From CAZFBR01 sp035353495 [NCBI: uncultured bacterium] (GTDB lineage: Bacteria > DAOPZR01): a stretch of 13,033 nt of DNA. The stretch spans positions 1-13,033 of the forward strand of contig CAZFBR010000086.1 in the NCBI GenBank assembly GCA_964517215.1, in the 5' to 3' direction. The notes under the pieces were generated by a model. It saw only the letters and a list, made by a program, of their open reading frames with translations, was not told where the DNA came from and searched no databases. Each line of letters begins with the position of its first letter. Positions within the stretch are counted from its first letter, which is position 1. Below, in pieces: positions 6,489-13,033 of the stretch. A program made the translations under genes and the position numbers.

Positions 6489-6517
6489 ATTGTAAATGCA
6501 ATACGACGTATTGTCAA
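6489..6517 (-). promoter_or_regulatory. Sigma70-type promoter of brnTA
   Basis: On the minus strand TTGACA (6517-6512, consensus) and TACAAT (6494-6489, five of six) are separated by exactly 17 bases. The expected start site, about seven bases past the -10, falls at about 6482, the A of the brnT ATG. Confidence 0.85.
6499..6513. promoter_or_regulatory. Palindromic operator candidate in the brnTA promoter
   Basis: CAATACG-A-CGTATTG is a perfect inverted repeat with seven-base arms around one base. It fills most of the spacer between the -35 and -10 boxes and overlaps the last two bases of the -35 box. A repressor bound here would block RNA polymerase. The adjacent BrnA ribbon-helix-helix protein is the natural candidate, as BrnA autoregulation is known for the family. 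Confidence 0.7.
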
Positions 6518-6528
6518 GAACGCACGGG

Positions 6529-6553
6529 CGCGGCCGTCAGGGCACCGGCCGCG
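6529..6553 (-). other. Stem-loop over the rsmH stop codon
   Basis: Eight-base perfect arms (CGCGGCCG and CGGCCGCG) enclose a nine-base loop that contains the rsmH TGA. It lies just upstream of the brnTA promoter. There is no T-run after it on the minus strand, so it is not a classical terminator. It could slow read-through or protect the 3' end of the upstream message. Confidence 0.35.
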
Positions 6554-7583
6554 TGGAACGGACGGCCCAGCGCAGTTTGGCGCAGGACGAGCGCGGGTTG
6601 GCGCGCTGCTCCTCGGGCGACGGGCGGAGCGGCGTCGGGGCGATGGCGCGATAGATCCCCGATTCCAGGCCGCGCTTGAACGCCTGCTTCACCCGCCGGT
6701 CTTCGCCCGAATGGAAGGTCAGGATCGCCACCCGCCCGCCCGGCTTGAGGCACCACGGCAGGGCGTCAAGAAATCGGTCGAGCACGCTCAGCTCCTCGTT
6801 GACCGCAATGCGCAGCGCCATGAAGGTGCGCTGGAGCGACCCGCGCACCTCGTCCTGCGGCCGGCGGGGCAGGGCGCCGCGAATCACCCGCGCGAGCTGG
6901 GTGGTCGTTTCGATCGACATCGGGCTTGCCTTGACCGCGCGGGCGATCGCCTCGGCATGCGGCTCGTCCGCGTATTCGGCCAGGATTGCCGCCAGCGCGG
7001 CGGTATCGAGCGTCAGGAGCATGGTCGACGCCGGCACCCCGCGCTGCGGATTGAGCCGCAGGTCGAGCGGCCCATCCGCCTTCCAGGTGAACCCGCGCGC
7101 GGGGTTGTCGAGCTGCATCGACGACACCCCGAGATCGGCGAGCACCCCGTCGAACCCGCCCGCGGCTTCCGGCAGTCCCAGTACGCCCGCAAAATTCAGC
7201 CGGCGCACGGCCAGGGTTTCGCCGCCGTACCCCAGCGCGCGCAGGCGCGCCTCGGTGCGCGGCAGTTCGTGCGGATCGACATCGAGCCCGATGTACCTGC
7301 CGTCCGGCAGCAGGCGGGGAAGCAGCTGCTGCGCATGCCCGCCGTACCCCAGCGTCGCGTCGAGGAACAGCTCACCCGGGGCCGGCTGCAGAATCTCCAG
7401 AATTTCATTGACGCAGATCGGCAGATGCATGCCCGCCGGGGTGCGACCCTTGGCCCTGACATGCGCGACCTCCGCCGCGTACCTTTCGGGGTTCAGTTCC
7501 TTGTATTTCTCTGTGAAGCGGCGCGGATGCGTGCCGCGGTAGCGCGGCCGCCGCCGGTGCGGCGGGGCTGATTCGGGGATCAT
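6537..7583 (-). CDS. rsmH: 16S rRNA (cytosine1402-N4)-methyltransferase
   Basis: A 348-residue SAM-dependent enzyme that methylates N4 of C1402 in the 16S rRNA decoding site. Visible motifs: SAM loop DATLGYGGH (residues 75-83), acidic strand end DVDP (101-104), ADLGVSSMQLD (149-159), RTFMALRIAVNEEL (252-265), LTFHSGEDRRVK (288-299) and the C-terminal NPRSSCAKLR (329-338). The protein carries a basic N-terminal extension of about 50 residues (RRPRYRGTHPRRF...) ahead of the point where E. coli RsmH begins; I recall similar extensions in some non-proteobacterial lineages. ATG 7583 is supported by GGGGA a few bases upstream and by the stop of the preceding gene 13 bases away; the frame stays open to 7727, inside that gene. 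Here rsmH is not next to mraZ or ftsL of a division cluster but ends a three-gene operon. Confidence 0.95.
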   Translation of the reverse strand: MIPESAPPHRRRPRYRGTHPRRFTEKYKELNPERYAAEVAHVRAKGRTPAGMHLPICVNEILEILQPAPGELFLDATLGYGGHAQQLLPRLLPDGRYIGLDVDPHELPRTEARLRALGYGGETLAVRRLNFAGVLGLPEAAGGFDGVLADLGVSSMQLDNPARGFTWKADGPLDLRLNPQRGVPASTMLLTLDTAALAAILAEYADEPHAEAIARAVKASPMSIETTTQLARVIRGALPRRPQDEVRGSLQRTFMALRIAVNEELSVLDRFLDALPWCLKPGGRVAILTFHSGEDRRVKQAFKRGLESGIYRAIAPTPLRPSPEEQRANPRSSCAKLRWAVRSTRPVP

Positions 7584-7596
7584 GCCGCCATCCCCG

Positions 7597-8205
7597 TCAG
7601 CAGCTCCAGCCGATAAGCGCGGTGATGCTCTTCTGCGGGGTGAGCATCCCCGCCGCATTTGCGTGGACCGGACAGCCGGGCAGCAGGGGCAGCAGCCGCG
7701 CATTGTCCGTCTGCGGCCAGTCGCCATAGCCCGGGGAAAAGCGCGGGCGCATCACCTCTCCCGCCTGCGCGGCCGCCAGCTGCCCGCAGACCAGGTCGGC
7801 CGCCGCCTCAACGAAGGCGCTTCCCCAGGCGTCGGCCGCCACGGCACAGGCATACCGGTGTTCCTTGAGCAGCTGGGCGGCCAGCGCATCCGTCCCCGGG
7901 CCCAGCGAGACCGCCAGCAGCGTCAGAGCGGTGCAGCCGGCGAGATGCTCCGCCAGCTTGGCGGATGCTACGGCGAATTCGCCGGCGGCAACGGTGTCAT
8001 CCGCGACGGTCAGGGCCGGGAACGCACGCCACCATGCCTGCGGCTGCGCCACCGCCACCAGCGCCGCCCGGGCCGAATCGACCTCACGCAGCGCGGCCTC
8101 AGGATCCTGCGTGGTCGCCGGGTTGTAGCGCAGCATTTTCAACACCCAGTCGCGGTCGGGCGCCAGATGCGCTGCCCGACCGCGCCACGTGCCGGTGTCA
8201 GCCAC
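7597..8205 (-). CDS. Stand-alone B12-dependent methionine synthase activation protein
   Basis: A 202-residue protein matching the C-terminal reactivation domain family of MetH (Met_synt_B12). In the family this domain binds AdoMet and remethylates oxidised cob(II)alamin so that MetH returns to its cycle. The family core is visible: LGPGTDALAA with the following helix (about residues 101-142), RFSPGYGDWP (155-164), where the family binds AdoMet, and MLTPQKSITALIG (187-199). A separate protein of this type is known next to short MetH in Thermotoga (TM0269). Intact MetH in this window lacks exactly this domain, so the two should work together. The start is uncertain: GTG 8205 follows the upstream stop by two bases (TGACCGTG), while ATG 8136 would begin at MLRYN, closer to the family's usual N-terminus. 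It ends 13 bases before rsmH. Confidence 0.85.
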   Translation of the reverse strand: MADTGTWRGRAAHLAPDRDWVLKMLRYNPATTQDPEAALREVDSARAALVAVAQPQAWWRAFPALTVADDTVAAGEFAVASAKLAEHLAGCTALTLLAVSLGPGTDALAAQLLKEHRYACAVAADAWGSAFVEAAADLVCGQLAAAQAGEVMRPRFSPGYGDWPQTDNARLLPLLPGCPVHANAAGMLTPQKSITALIGWSC

Positions 8206-8207
8206 GG

Positions 8208-9092
8208 TCAGCGGACGATTTCCGCCTTGGCCGCCCGGGCACCAATCCCGGTGATCTTAACCCGCACGCTCTGCCCCTTGGTCGCGCCCGGCACGAAGAT
8301 CACCAGCCCCTCGATATGCGCAATCCCGTCGCCGCGTGAACCGGTGCCGTCGATCGTTACGTCATATTCCTTGCCCATCTCCACCGGTGAGGGCCGGTCG
8401 CGATCAACCGTGCCGCCGCTGCCCGCACTATTGCTGCCGCCGCTGCTCCGCTCGCCGCTCCCCGCCGCCCGGGTTTCGACCGGGCCGGTGGCCGGCCCGA
8501 GTTTCTCCGCCTGCGCAGTGCTGCGGCTCACCCGGGTGATGCGCACATGCAACTTGTCGCCTTCCTGCGCATCGGCAACGAACACCACCATGCCCTTGAC
8601 ATGCGTCAAACCGTCGCCGCGGCTCCCCACATTCTCGATCAGCACATCGTATTCTTCGCCCACGGCAACCGCCGCGTCGCGGTCCTGCCGGCCATTCGTG
8701 TCGCGCGACTGCGGTGCATTGTTATCGGGTTTGGCCAGCGTCGGCGCAACGGTGCTGGTGCCGGTCGTCACCGGGTCGGGGGCCGGGGCAAACCAGTCGG
8801 CAAAGGCATACGCCAGCACCGCCAGCAGCACCACCCCGCCCAGTACGGCGAACAGGATCACCTGCCGGCGGTCAGTGGCCCGGTCCACCGCGGCATCAGC
8901 AGCGCCCGCCGCCGGCGCAGCCGCTGTGGCCGACGACAGATACTGGCCGACCGTGGTCCATTTCTTTTTCTGCTCATCATGCAGTCCGTCATTCGCGGAC
9001 AGGGTCCCCGCGTTCAGCAGCGCCTGCAGCTGCTCCCGTCCGTCACCGGAATGCGTTTCGCCGTTCTTGTCAATCGCTTCCCATTTCGCCAT
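8208..9092 (-). CDS. Membrane protein with GYF_2-like domain and two TRAM domains
   Basis: A 294-residue protein of unusual architecture. Residues 1-52 resemble a GYF_2 domain (KWEAIDKNGE at the start, a helix with LQALLNAGTLS, then KKWTTVGQYL). Residues 77-99 form one clear membrane helix with arginines before it and Asp after it. Two TRAM domains follow (about 143-197 and 239-293), joined by a Gly/Ser/Pro-rich linker. The repeats share 25 of 55 aligned residues, including EYDV, GSRGDG and the FV strand. TRAM domains bind RNA in tRNA-modifying enzymes and archaeal cold-shock-like proteins. The positive-inside rule puts the N-terminus in the cytoplasm and both TRAM domains outside, which is odd for RNA binding. 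GGGAGG lies about seven bases before the ATG. It is first in an operon with the activation protein and rsmH. Function unknown. Confidence 0.8.
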   Translation of the reverse strand: MAKWEAIDKNGETHSGDGREQLQALLNAGTLSANDGLHDEQKKKWTTVGQYLSSATAAAPAAGAADAAVDRATDRRQVILFAVLGGVVLLAVLAYAFADWFAPAPDPVTTGTSTVAPTLAKPDNNAPQSRDTNGRQDRDAAVAVGEEYDVLIENVGSRGDGLTHVKGMVVFVADAQEGDKLHVRITRVSRSTAQAEKLGPATGPVETRAAGSGERSSGGSNSAGSGGTVDRDRPSPVEMGKEYDVTIDGTGSRGDGIAHIEGLVIFVPGATKGQSVRVKITGIGARAAKAEIVR

Positions 9093-9126
9093 GATAATTC
9101 CTCCCTTGCCCAGTGGTTATTGTCGT

Positions 9127-9155
9127 ATAATACCCGCCGATTCATCCTCAGTCAA
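9127..9155 (-). promoter_or_regulatory. Sigma70-type promoter of the TRAM protein/activase/rsmH operon
   Basis: Minus-strand TTGACT (9155-9150) and TATTAT (9132-9127) are 17 bases apart. The predicted start at about 9120 gives a leader of about 28 bases that contains the GGGAGG ribosome site. The three genes downstream are two and thirteen bases apart, so this promoter can serve all of them. Confidence 0.8.
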
Positions 9156-9157
9156 GA

Positions 9158-9174
9158 TGCCGCGCAACGCGGCA
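9158..9174 (-). terminator. Stem-loop after engB, weak terminator candidate
   Basis: TGCCGCG and CGCGGCA pair as a seven-base perfect stem around a three-base loop, about 29 bases beyond the engB stop. Reading in the minus direction, the stem is followed only by TCTT, so the T-tract is poor. It sits directly next to the -35 box of the next operon. Confidence 0.4.
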
Positions 9175-9202
9175 AAACCCGCCCGCCCTGCCCGCATCGG
9201 AT

Positions 9203-9814
9203 TCACCCGTGTTCCGGCCGGACCGGCATGGTCAGCTCCCTGATCAGCCGGCGCGTCTCCTGCATTCCCTCCCCCTTCAGCGTCGAGACCATCACCAGCG
9301 CCTGCGGCGTGAGCCCCGACCGCCGCGCCAGATCCGCGCGGGTCGCCAGGGCGGTCCCGCGCTTCAGCTTGTCCGCCTTGGTCAGAATGATCCGCCAGGG
9401 GCGCTGATGATGGTTGAGGAACTCCGCCAGCGCCGCATCGTTCTCCGTCCAGTCGCGGCGGATGTCGTGCAGCAGGAAGATCCCGCGCACGTCAGGGACG
9501 TCGAGCAGATATGCATCGACCAGCTGCTGCCACGACACCCGCAGCGGCTCCGGGACATCGGCAAAACCGTAGCCCGGCAGGTCGGCAAAGACCAGTCCGC
9601 CCGGAGCGGTGAAGAAATTGATCATCTGCGTCCGGCCCGGGGTTTTCGAGGTATGCGCCAGCTTGGCGCCGAGCAGGGCGTTGATCAGCGACGACTTCCC
9701 CACATTCGACGGGCCGGCAAAGGCGATCTGCTTCGTCCCCTGCGGCACCACCGCAAACTGCGCCGGGGCCGTCGCGCTGCCGAGATAGACCGGTTTTTCC
9801 TGCTTATCGGCCAT
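9203..9814 (-). CDS. engB: Ribosome-assembly GTPase EngB/YsxC
   Basis: A 203-residue TRAFAC-class GTPase needed in many bacteria for late assembly of the 50S ribosomal subunit. All G motifs are present: G1 GPSNVGKS (residues 34-41), G2 Thr in GRTQ (Thr62), G3 DLPG (78-81), G4 TKAD (145-148) and G5 near VST-LKG (176-181). Length matches the family, with no extra domains. ATG 9814 is the only reasonable start, although its Shine-Dalgarno is weak (AGG very close, GGGGA about 15 bases away). It follows lon after 137 bases, and the clpX, lon, ysxC order matches that known in Bacillus and relatives. No promoter better than a chance TACTAT is visible in the gap, so it may be read from the lon message. 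Confidence 0.95.
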   Translation of the reverse strand: MADKQEKPVYLGSATAPAQFAVVPQGTKQIAFAGPSNVGKSSLINALLGAKLAHTSKTPGRTQMINFFTAPGGLVFADLPGYGFADVPEPLRVSWQQLVDAYLLDVPDVRGIFLLHDIRRDWTENDAALAEFLNHHQRPWRIILTKADKLKRGTALATRADLARRSGLTPQALVMVSTLKGEGMQETRRLIRELTMPVRPEHG

Positions 9815-9880
9815 GGCCTGTCATCCGTCCCCTGTTCCGGTTGCCACCGTGATACCTGACGCCCGGCATAGTACCCCTCA

Positions 9881-9894
9881 TCGCCATCTGGCGA
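9881..9894. other. Short inverted repeat between lon and engB
   Basis: TCGCCA and TGGCGA are perfect six-base arms around two bases in the 137-base gap between lon and engB. It could be a dyad operator or a small RNA hairpin. No flanking promoter is convincing. Confidence 0.25.
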
Positions 9895-9951
9895 GTCGTC
9901 GCCCCGCGCCGTGTGCGGTACGGTCCGCCACCCGGCACCCGCGGCCCGCAG

Positions 9952-12354
9952 CTATTTCTTCAGCAGCGCGAGTTTGAGCACATCGTCGATGCGCTTCACG
10001 TAATGCACGGTCAGCCGCTTGCGCTCGCGCTCGGGCAGTTCCTTGAAATCCTTCTCATTGTCGTGCGGCATCACCACTTCCGTCAGCCCCGCACGCTGCG
10101 CGGCCAGGACCTTTTCCTTGATCCCGCCCACCGGCAGCACTTCGCCGTGCAGCGTGATCTCGCCGGTCATCGCCAGGTCATGGCGCACCTTGCGCCCGGT
10201 CAGTGCCGACACCACCGCGGTGGCCATGGTCACACCCGCCGACGGTCCGTTTTTGGGGATGGCGCCCTCGGGGACGTGGATGTGCAGGTCGCGGGTGCGG
10301 TAGAAATCGGCGCTGATCCGCAACTGCACCGCGTGGGCGCGGGTATAGGAAATGGCCGCCTGCGCCGATTCCTTCATCACCTCGCCCAGCTGGCCGGTCA
10401 GCTGCACCCCGCCCTTGCCGCGCAGCACCGCCGCCTCGATATTGAGGATGTCGCCCCCCGTCTCCGTCCACGCCAGCCCGCAGGCCACCCCCACCGCCGG
10501 CGCCTTTGCCGCCTGCGTGCTGCGGTAGCGCGGAACGCCGAGGTAGGCATGCACCCTGTCAACGGTGACCTCTTCCACACAGAGCGCAGCGGCGTGCCGC
10601 GCATCGCCCTCCGCCGCCTTGACCGCGGCGAACGCGCGCTTGCGGCAGACCGCCGCCAATTCGCGTTCGAGATTGCGCACCCCCGCCTCGCGGGTGTAAT
10701 GCCGGATGATCTCCTTGAGCGCCGGCTCGGCAAAGGACGTGTTGGCGGCCGTCAGCCCGTTCGCCGCCAGCTGCTTGCCGACGAGGAACCGCTGCGCGAT
10801 CTGCAGTTTCTCAAACTCGGAATACCCCGGGAAGCGGATGACTTCCATGCGGTCGTGCAGCGGAATCGGGACGGCATGAATGTTGTTCGCCGTGGTGATG
10901 AAGAACACCTCGCTCAGATCGTAGGTCACCTCGAGATAATGGTCGGAGAACGCCGCGTTCTGCTCGGGGTCCAGCACTTCGAGCAGGGCCGCCGACGGGT
11001 CGCCGCGGAAGTCCGTGCTCATCTTGTCGATTTCGTCGAGCAGGAAAACGGGATTGCGCGACTTCACCTTGTGCAGCGACTGCAGGATGCGCCCGGGGAG
11101 CGCGCCCACATAGGTGCGGCGATGCCCGCGGATTTCCGCCTCGTCACGCACCCCGCCCAGCGACAGGCGGACGAATTCGCGCCCCATCGCCTGGGCGATG
11201 GCGCGCGCCACCGAGGTCTTGCCCACGCCCGGCGGGCCGGCAAAACAGAGGATCTGCCCCTTGACCTTGCCCACCAGCTTGACCACCGCCAGATATTCGA
11301 GAATGCGTTTCTTGGCGTCTTCCAGCCCGAAGTGTTCCGCGTCCAGCAGCTGCTCCGCGGCGCCGAGGTCGATGGCCGGCAGCTCCTTCACCGTCCACGG
11401 CAGCTCGACCAGCCAGTCGAGATAGGTGCGCACCACCCCCGCTTCGGCCGACATCGGCTGCAGTTTTTCCAGCCGCTTCAGCTCCTTGCGCGCGCGCGCC
11501 TCCGCCTCGCCCGGCAGTTGGGCCGCTGCGAGCTTCTCTTCGAGTTCGCGAATCTCGTCGCCATGATCGCCGTTCTTGCCCAGTTCCTTCTGGATCGCCT
11601 TGAGCTGCTCGTTGAGGTAGAACTCCTTCTGCGATTCCTCGATCTGCCTGCCCACCTGCTGGCGGATCTGCTTTTCGAGGGTCATGATCTCGATTTCGCC
11701 GTGCAGCTTGTTGGACAGCTGGCGCAGCCGCGCCACGGGATCGATGATCTCCAGCAGCGCCTGCTTGTCCGCCACGCGCAGCACCAGGTTGGCGCAGACC
11801 GCATCCGCCACCTGGCCCGGGTCGTCAAGATTCATCACGGTGACGATAACCTCGGGCGGGATGCGGCGGTTGAGCTTGACGTAGTCGCCGAACTGGTCGG
11901 TCACCGTGCGCATCAGCGCGCGCACCGTCACGCTGGCGCTGACCGGATACTCCTCGGGGAGCGTGGTGGCCATGGCACAGCCGTCGTCGCTGACCAGGCG
12001 CAGCAGGCGCGCGCGCCCGCCCCCCTCGATCAGCACCTTGAGCGAATTGTCGGGCAGCTTGAGGACCTGCAGAATTTCGGCAATGACGCCGTAATGGTAG
12101 ATTTCCTTGATCGAGGGGTCGTCCGAGCGCGGATCAATCTGCGCGGCGACAAACAGCTTGCGGTCGGCGCGCATCGCCTTCTCCACCGCCACGATCGATG
12201 CGGGCCGGCCGACAAACACCGGGACCACCATCTGCGGAAAAACCACCACATCCCGCAACGGCAGAAACGGCACCAGTATGGTCTGATTGTCCGGCTTTCC
12301 GCCCGGGCTGCGCCCGGGGCTGTCCGTGCCGGCGGCACGTCGACGTGGCGGCAT
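9952..12354 (-). CDS. lon: ATP-dependent protease Lon (LonA type)
   Basis: An 800-residue soluble AAA+ serine protease, full length for LonA, that unfolds and degrades damaged and regulatory proteins. The N-terminal LON substrate domain (about residues 26-220, starting [15 protein letters not shown]) is followed by a charged coiled coil (225-300). The AAA+ module comes next, with Walker A GPPGVGKT (373-380) and Walker B FLLDEID (437-443). The protease domain (about 610-795) has its catalytic dyad in GPSAG (Ser705) and GGIKEK (Lys748). No transmembrane segment of the LonB type is seen. The ATG is confirmed by a consensus AGGAGG about six bases upstream. It lies 103 bases downstream of clpX. 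The first 22 residues are basic and Pro/Gly-rich, a non-conserved tail. In many bacteria Lon degrades antitoxins, which bears on the toxin-antitoxin modules downstream. Confidence 0.97.
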   Translation of the reverse strand: MPPRRRAAGTDSPGRSPGGKPDNQTILVPFLPLRDVVVFPQMVVPVFVGRPASIVAVEKAMRADRKLFVAAQIDPRSDDPSIKEIYHYGVIAEILQVLKLPDNSLKVLIEGGGRARLLRLVSDDGCAMATTLPEEYPVSASVTVRALMRTVTDQFGDYVKLNRRIPPEVIVTVMNLDDPGQVADAVCANLVLRVADKQALLEIIDPVARLRQLSNKLHGEIEIMTLEKQIRQQVGRQIEESQKEFYLNEQLKAIQKELGKNGDHGDEIRELEEKLAAAQLPGEAEARARKELKRLEKLQPMSAEAGVVRTYLDWLVELPWTVKELPAIDLGAAEQLLDAEHFGLEDAKKRILEYLAVVKLVGKVKGQILCFAGPPGVGKTSVARAIAQAMGREFVRLSLGGVRDEAEIRGHRRTYVGALPGRILQSLHKVKSRNPVFLLDEIDKMSTDFRGDPSAALLEVLDPEQNAAFSDHYLEVTYDLSEVFFITTANNIHAVPIPLHDRMEVIRFPGYSEFEKLQIAQRFLVGKQLAANGLTAANTSFAEPALKEIIRHYTREAGVRNLERELAAVCRKRAFAAVKAAEGDARHAAALCVEEVTVDRVHAYLGVPRYRSTQAAKAPAVGVACGLAWTETGGDILNIEAAVLRGKGGVQLTGQLGEVMKESAQAAISYTRAHAVQLRISADFYRTRDLHIHVPEGAIPKNGPSAGVTMATAVVSALTGRKVRHDLAMTGEITLHGEVLPVGGIKEKVLAAQRAGLTEVVMPHDNEKDFKELPERERKRLTVHYVKRIDDVLKLALLKK

Positions 12355-12374
12355 CGTCCCCTCCTGACGACGCC

Positions 12375-12394
12375 CGGCGCCCTCCGCGGCGCCG
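12375..12394 (-). other. Stem-loop in the lon leader
   Basis: CGGCGCC and GGCGCCG pair as a seven-base perfect stem around a six-base loop, about 20 bases upstream of the lon start and close to its ribosome site. Without a T-run it is not a standard terminator. It could separate clpX from lon or affect lon translation. Confidence 0.3.
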
Positions 12395-12457
12395 AACGGC
12401 TATTCCTGCTCCCCTACCCCTGCCCCAACCCTGCCGCGCAGCGCAGCGCGCTGCGCG

Positions 12458-13033
12458 CTACGCGCTTTCCGCGTCCGCCACCAGCTCCAGCAGCGGTTTC
12501 TTCCCCTGCGTCACGCTTTCCTCGGTGATCACGCACTTCTTCACCCCCTCCTGCGAGGGGAGTTCGTACATGATGTCGAGCATGATGTTTTCCATGATCG
12601 CGCGCAGGCCGCGCGCGCCCGTTTCGCGCTTCATCGCCGCCTTGGCAATGGCGCTGACCGCCTCGTCCGTGAAGACGAGATCGACGCCCTCCATCTCGAA
12701 CAGGCGCCGGTACTGCTTGACCAGCGCGTTCTTGGGCTCAATCAGGATCTGGCGCAGCGCCGCCTCGTTCAGCTCGTGCAGCGGCGCCATCATCGGCAGC
12801 CGCCCGATGAACTCGGGAATCAGCCCGTACGCCAGCAGGTCGTCGGGAATGACCCCGTGAATGATCTGCCCGACCGAGCGCTCGTTTTTCTTGCTCACCT
12901 TGGCGCCGAAGCCCATGACCTTCTGCCCCATGCGCTTCTCGATGATCTTGTCCAGGCCGACGAACGCGCCGGCGCAGATGAAGAGGATGTTGGTGGTGTT
13001 GAGCTGGATGTACTCCGCCTGCGGATGCTTGCG
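12458..13033 (-). CDS. clpX: ClpX ATPase, C-terminal 191 residues (gene runs off the window)
   Basis: C-terminal part of the AAA+ unfoldase that feeds substrates to ClpP; the frame stays open to the window edge, so the N-terminal zinc-binding domain and Walker A lie outside. The first visible residues are RKH, the substrate-contacting RKH loop, followed by the strand [10 protein letters not shown]. The ClpP-docking loop is present as MGFGA, an I-to-M variant of the IGF motif, so it should still dock Clp[11 protein letters not shown] follows, and the sensor-2 arginine lies in [11 protein letters not shown]. The C-terminus is normal in length. It is followed after 103 bases by lon, a standard neighbour. 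Confidence 0.95.
   Translation of the reverse strand, partial: RKHPQAEYIQLNTTNILFICAGAFVGLDKIIEKRMGQKVMGFGAKVSKKNERSVGQIIHGVIPDDLLAYGLIPEFIGRLPMMAPLHELNEAALRQILIEPKNALVKQYRRLFEMEGVDLVFTDEAVSAIAKAAMKRETGARGLRAIMENIMLDIMYELPSQEGVKKCVITEESVTQGKKPLLELVADAESA

Noticed and set aside
7584-7727. Longer start for rsmH
   Set aside because: It overlaps the end of the activation protein gene and has Cys/Arg-rich low-quality sequence.
9126-9131. Plus-strand TATAAT as a promoter facing the other way
   Set aside because: No -35 at proper distance and no plus-strand gene downstream; it overlaps the good minus-strand promoter.
9913-12528. Very long plus-strand ORF (871 codons) opposite lon, and similar ones at 2715-4625 and 7582-9243
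   Set aside because: They are antisense shadows of well-supported genes in GC-rich DNA, rich in Arg, His and Pro, without domains or ribosome sites.

Overview
This 13 kb window reads as a piece of bacterial chromosome rich in G and C. Every gene I can support lies on the minus strand, so transcription runs from the high coordinates to the low ones. Shine-Dalgarno sequences are clear in front of several genes and three sigma70-type promoters can be read directly. The run clpX, lon, engB (13033 to 9203) is a familiar bacterial housekeeping order, seen for example in Bacillus. A methionine synthase without its built-in reactivation domain, a separate activation protein, a type II pantothenate kinase and an RsmH with a long N-terminal extension all argue against an enterobacterium-like proteobacterium. 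They fit a high-GC, probably anaerobic Firmicutes-like or PVC/Lentisphaerota-like lineage. That taxonomic guess is inference only.

Layout in the direction of transcription. (1) 13033-9203: the C-terminal part of clpX, then lon and engB, covering protein quality control and a ribosome-assembly GTPase. (2) 9155-6537: an operon with a good promoter. It encodes a membrane protein with a GYF_2-like N-terminus and two TRAM domains, a stand-alone B12-dependent methionine synthase activation protein, and rsmH. (3) 6517-5339: an AT-richer insert-like region with two toxin-antitoxin modules. brnT-brnA has its own promoter with a palindromic operator and probably a leaderless message. hicB-hicA has its own extended -10 promoter, and its hicA is broken by a one-base frameshift. 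Between them lie a tiny lipoprotein-like ORF and a decayed copy of the first ~60 bases of metH. (4) 5210-32: metH, an SDR oxidoreductase, a metallo-beta-lactamase-fold hydrolase, an unknown two-helix membrane protein and coaW. The last three overlap by one and four bases.

The functional thread is cobalamin-dependent methionine synthesis. MetH here ends after the B12 domain, and the missing reactivation function is supplied by a separate gene about 2.4 kb upstream. The toxin-antitoxin region sits between these two partner genes. The partial metH copy at 5788-5850 is a direct repeat of the start of intact metH (52 of 61 aligned bases identical), with hicBA lying between the two copies. This looks like the scar of an insertion or partial duplication at the metH start that left metH intact.

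I saw no tRNA, rRNA, CRISPR array, transposase or integrase. There is no gene-free stretch over 300 bases; bases 1-31 hold nothing I can identify.
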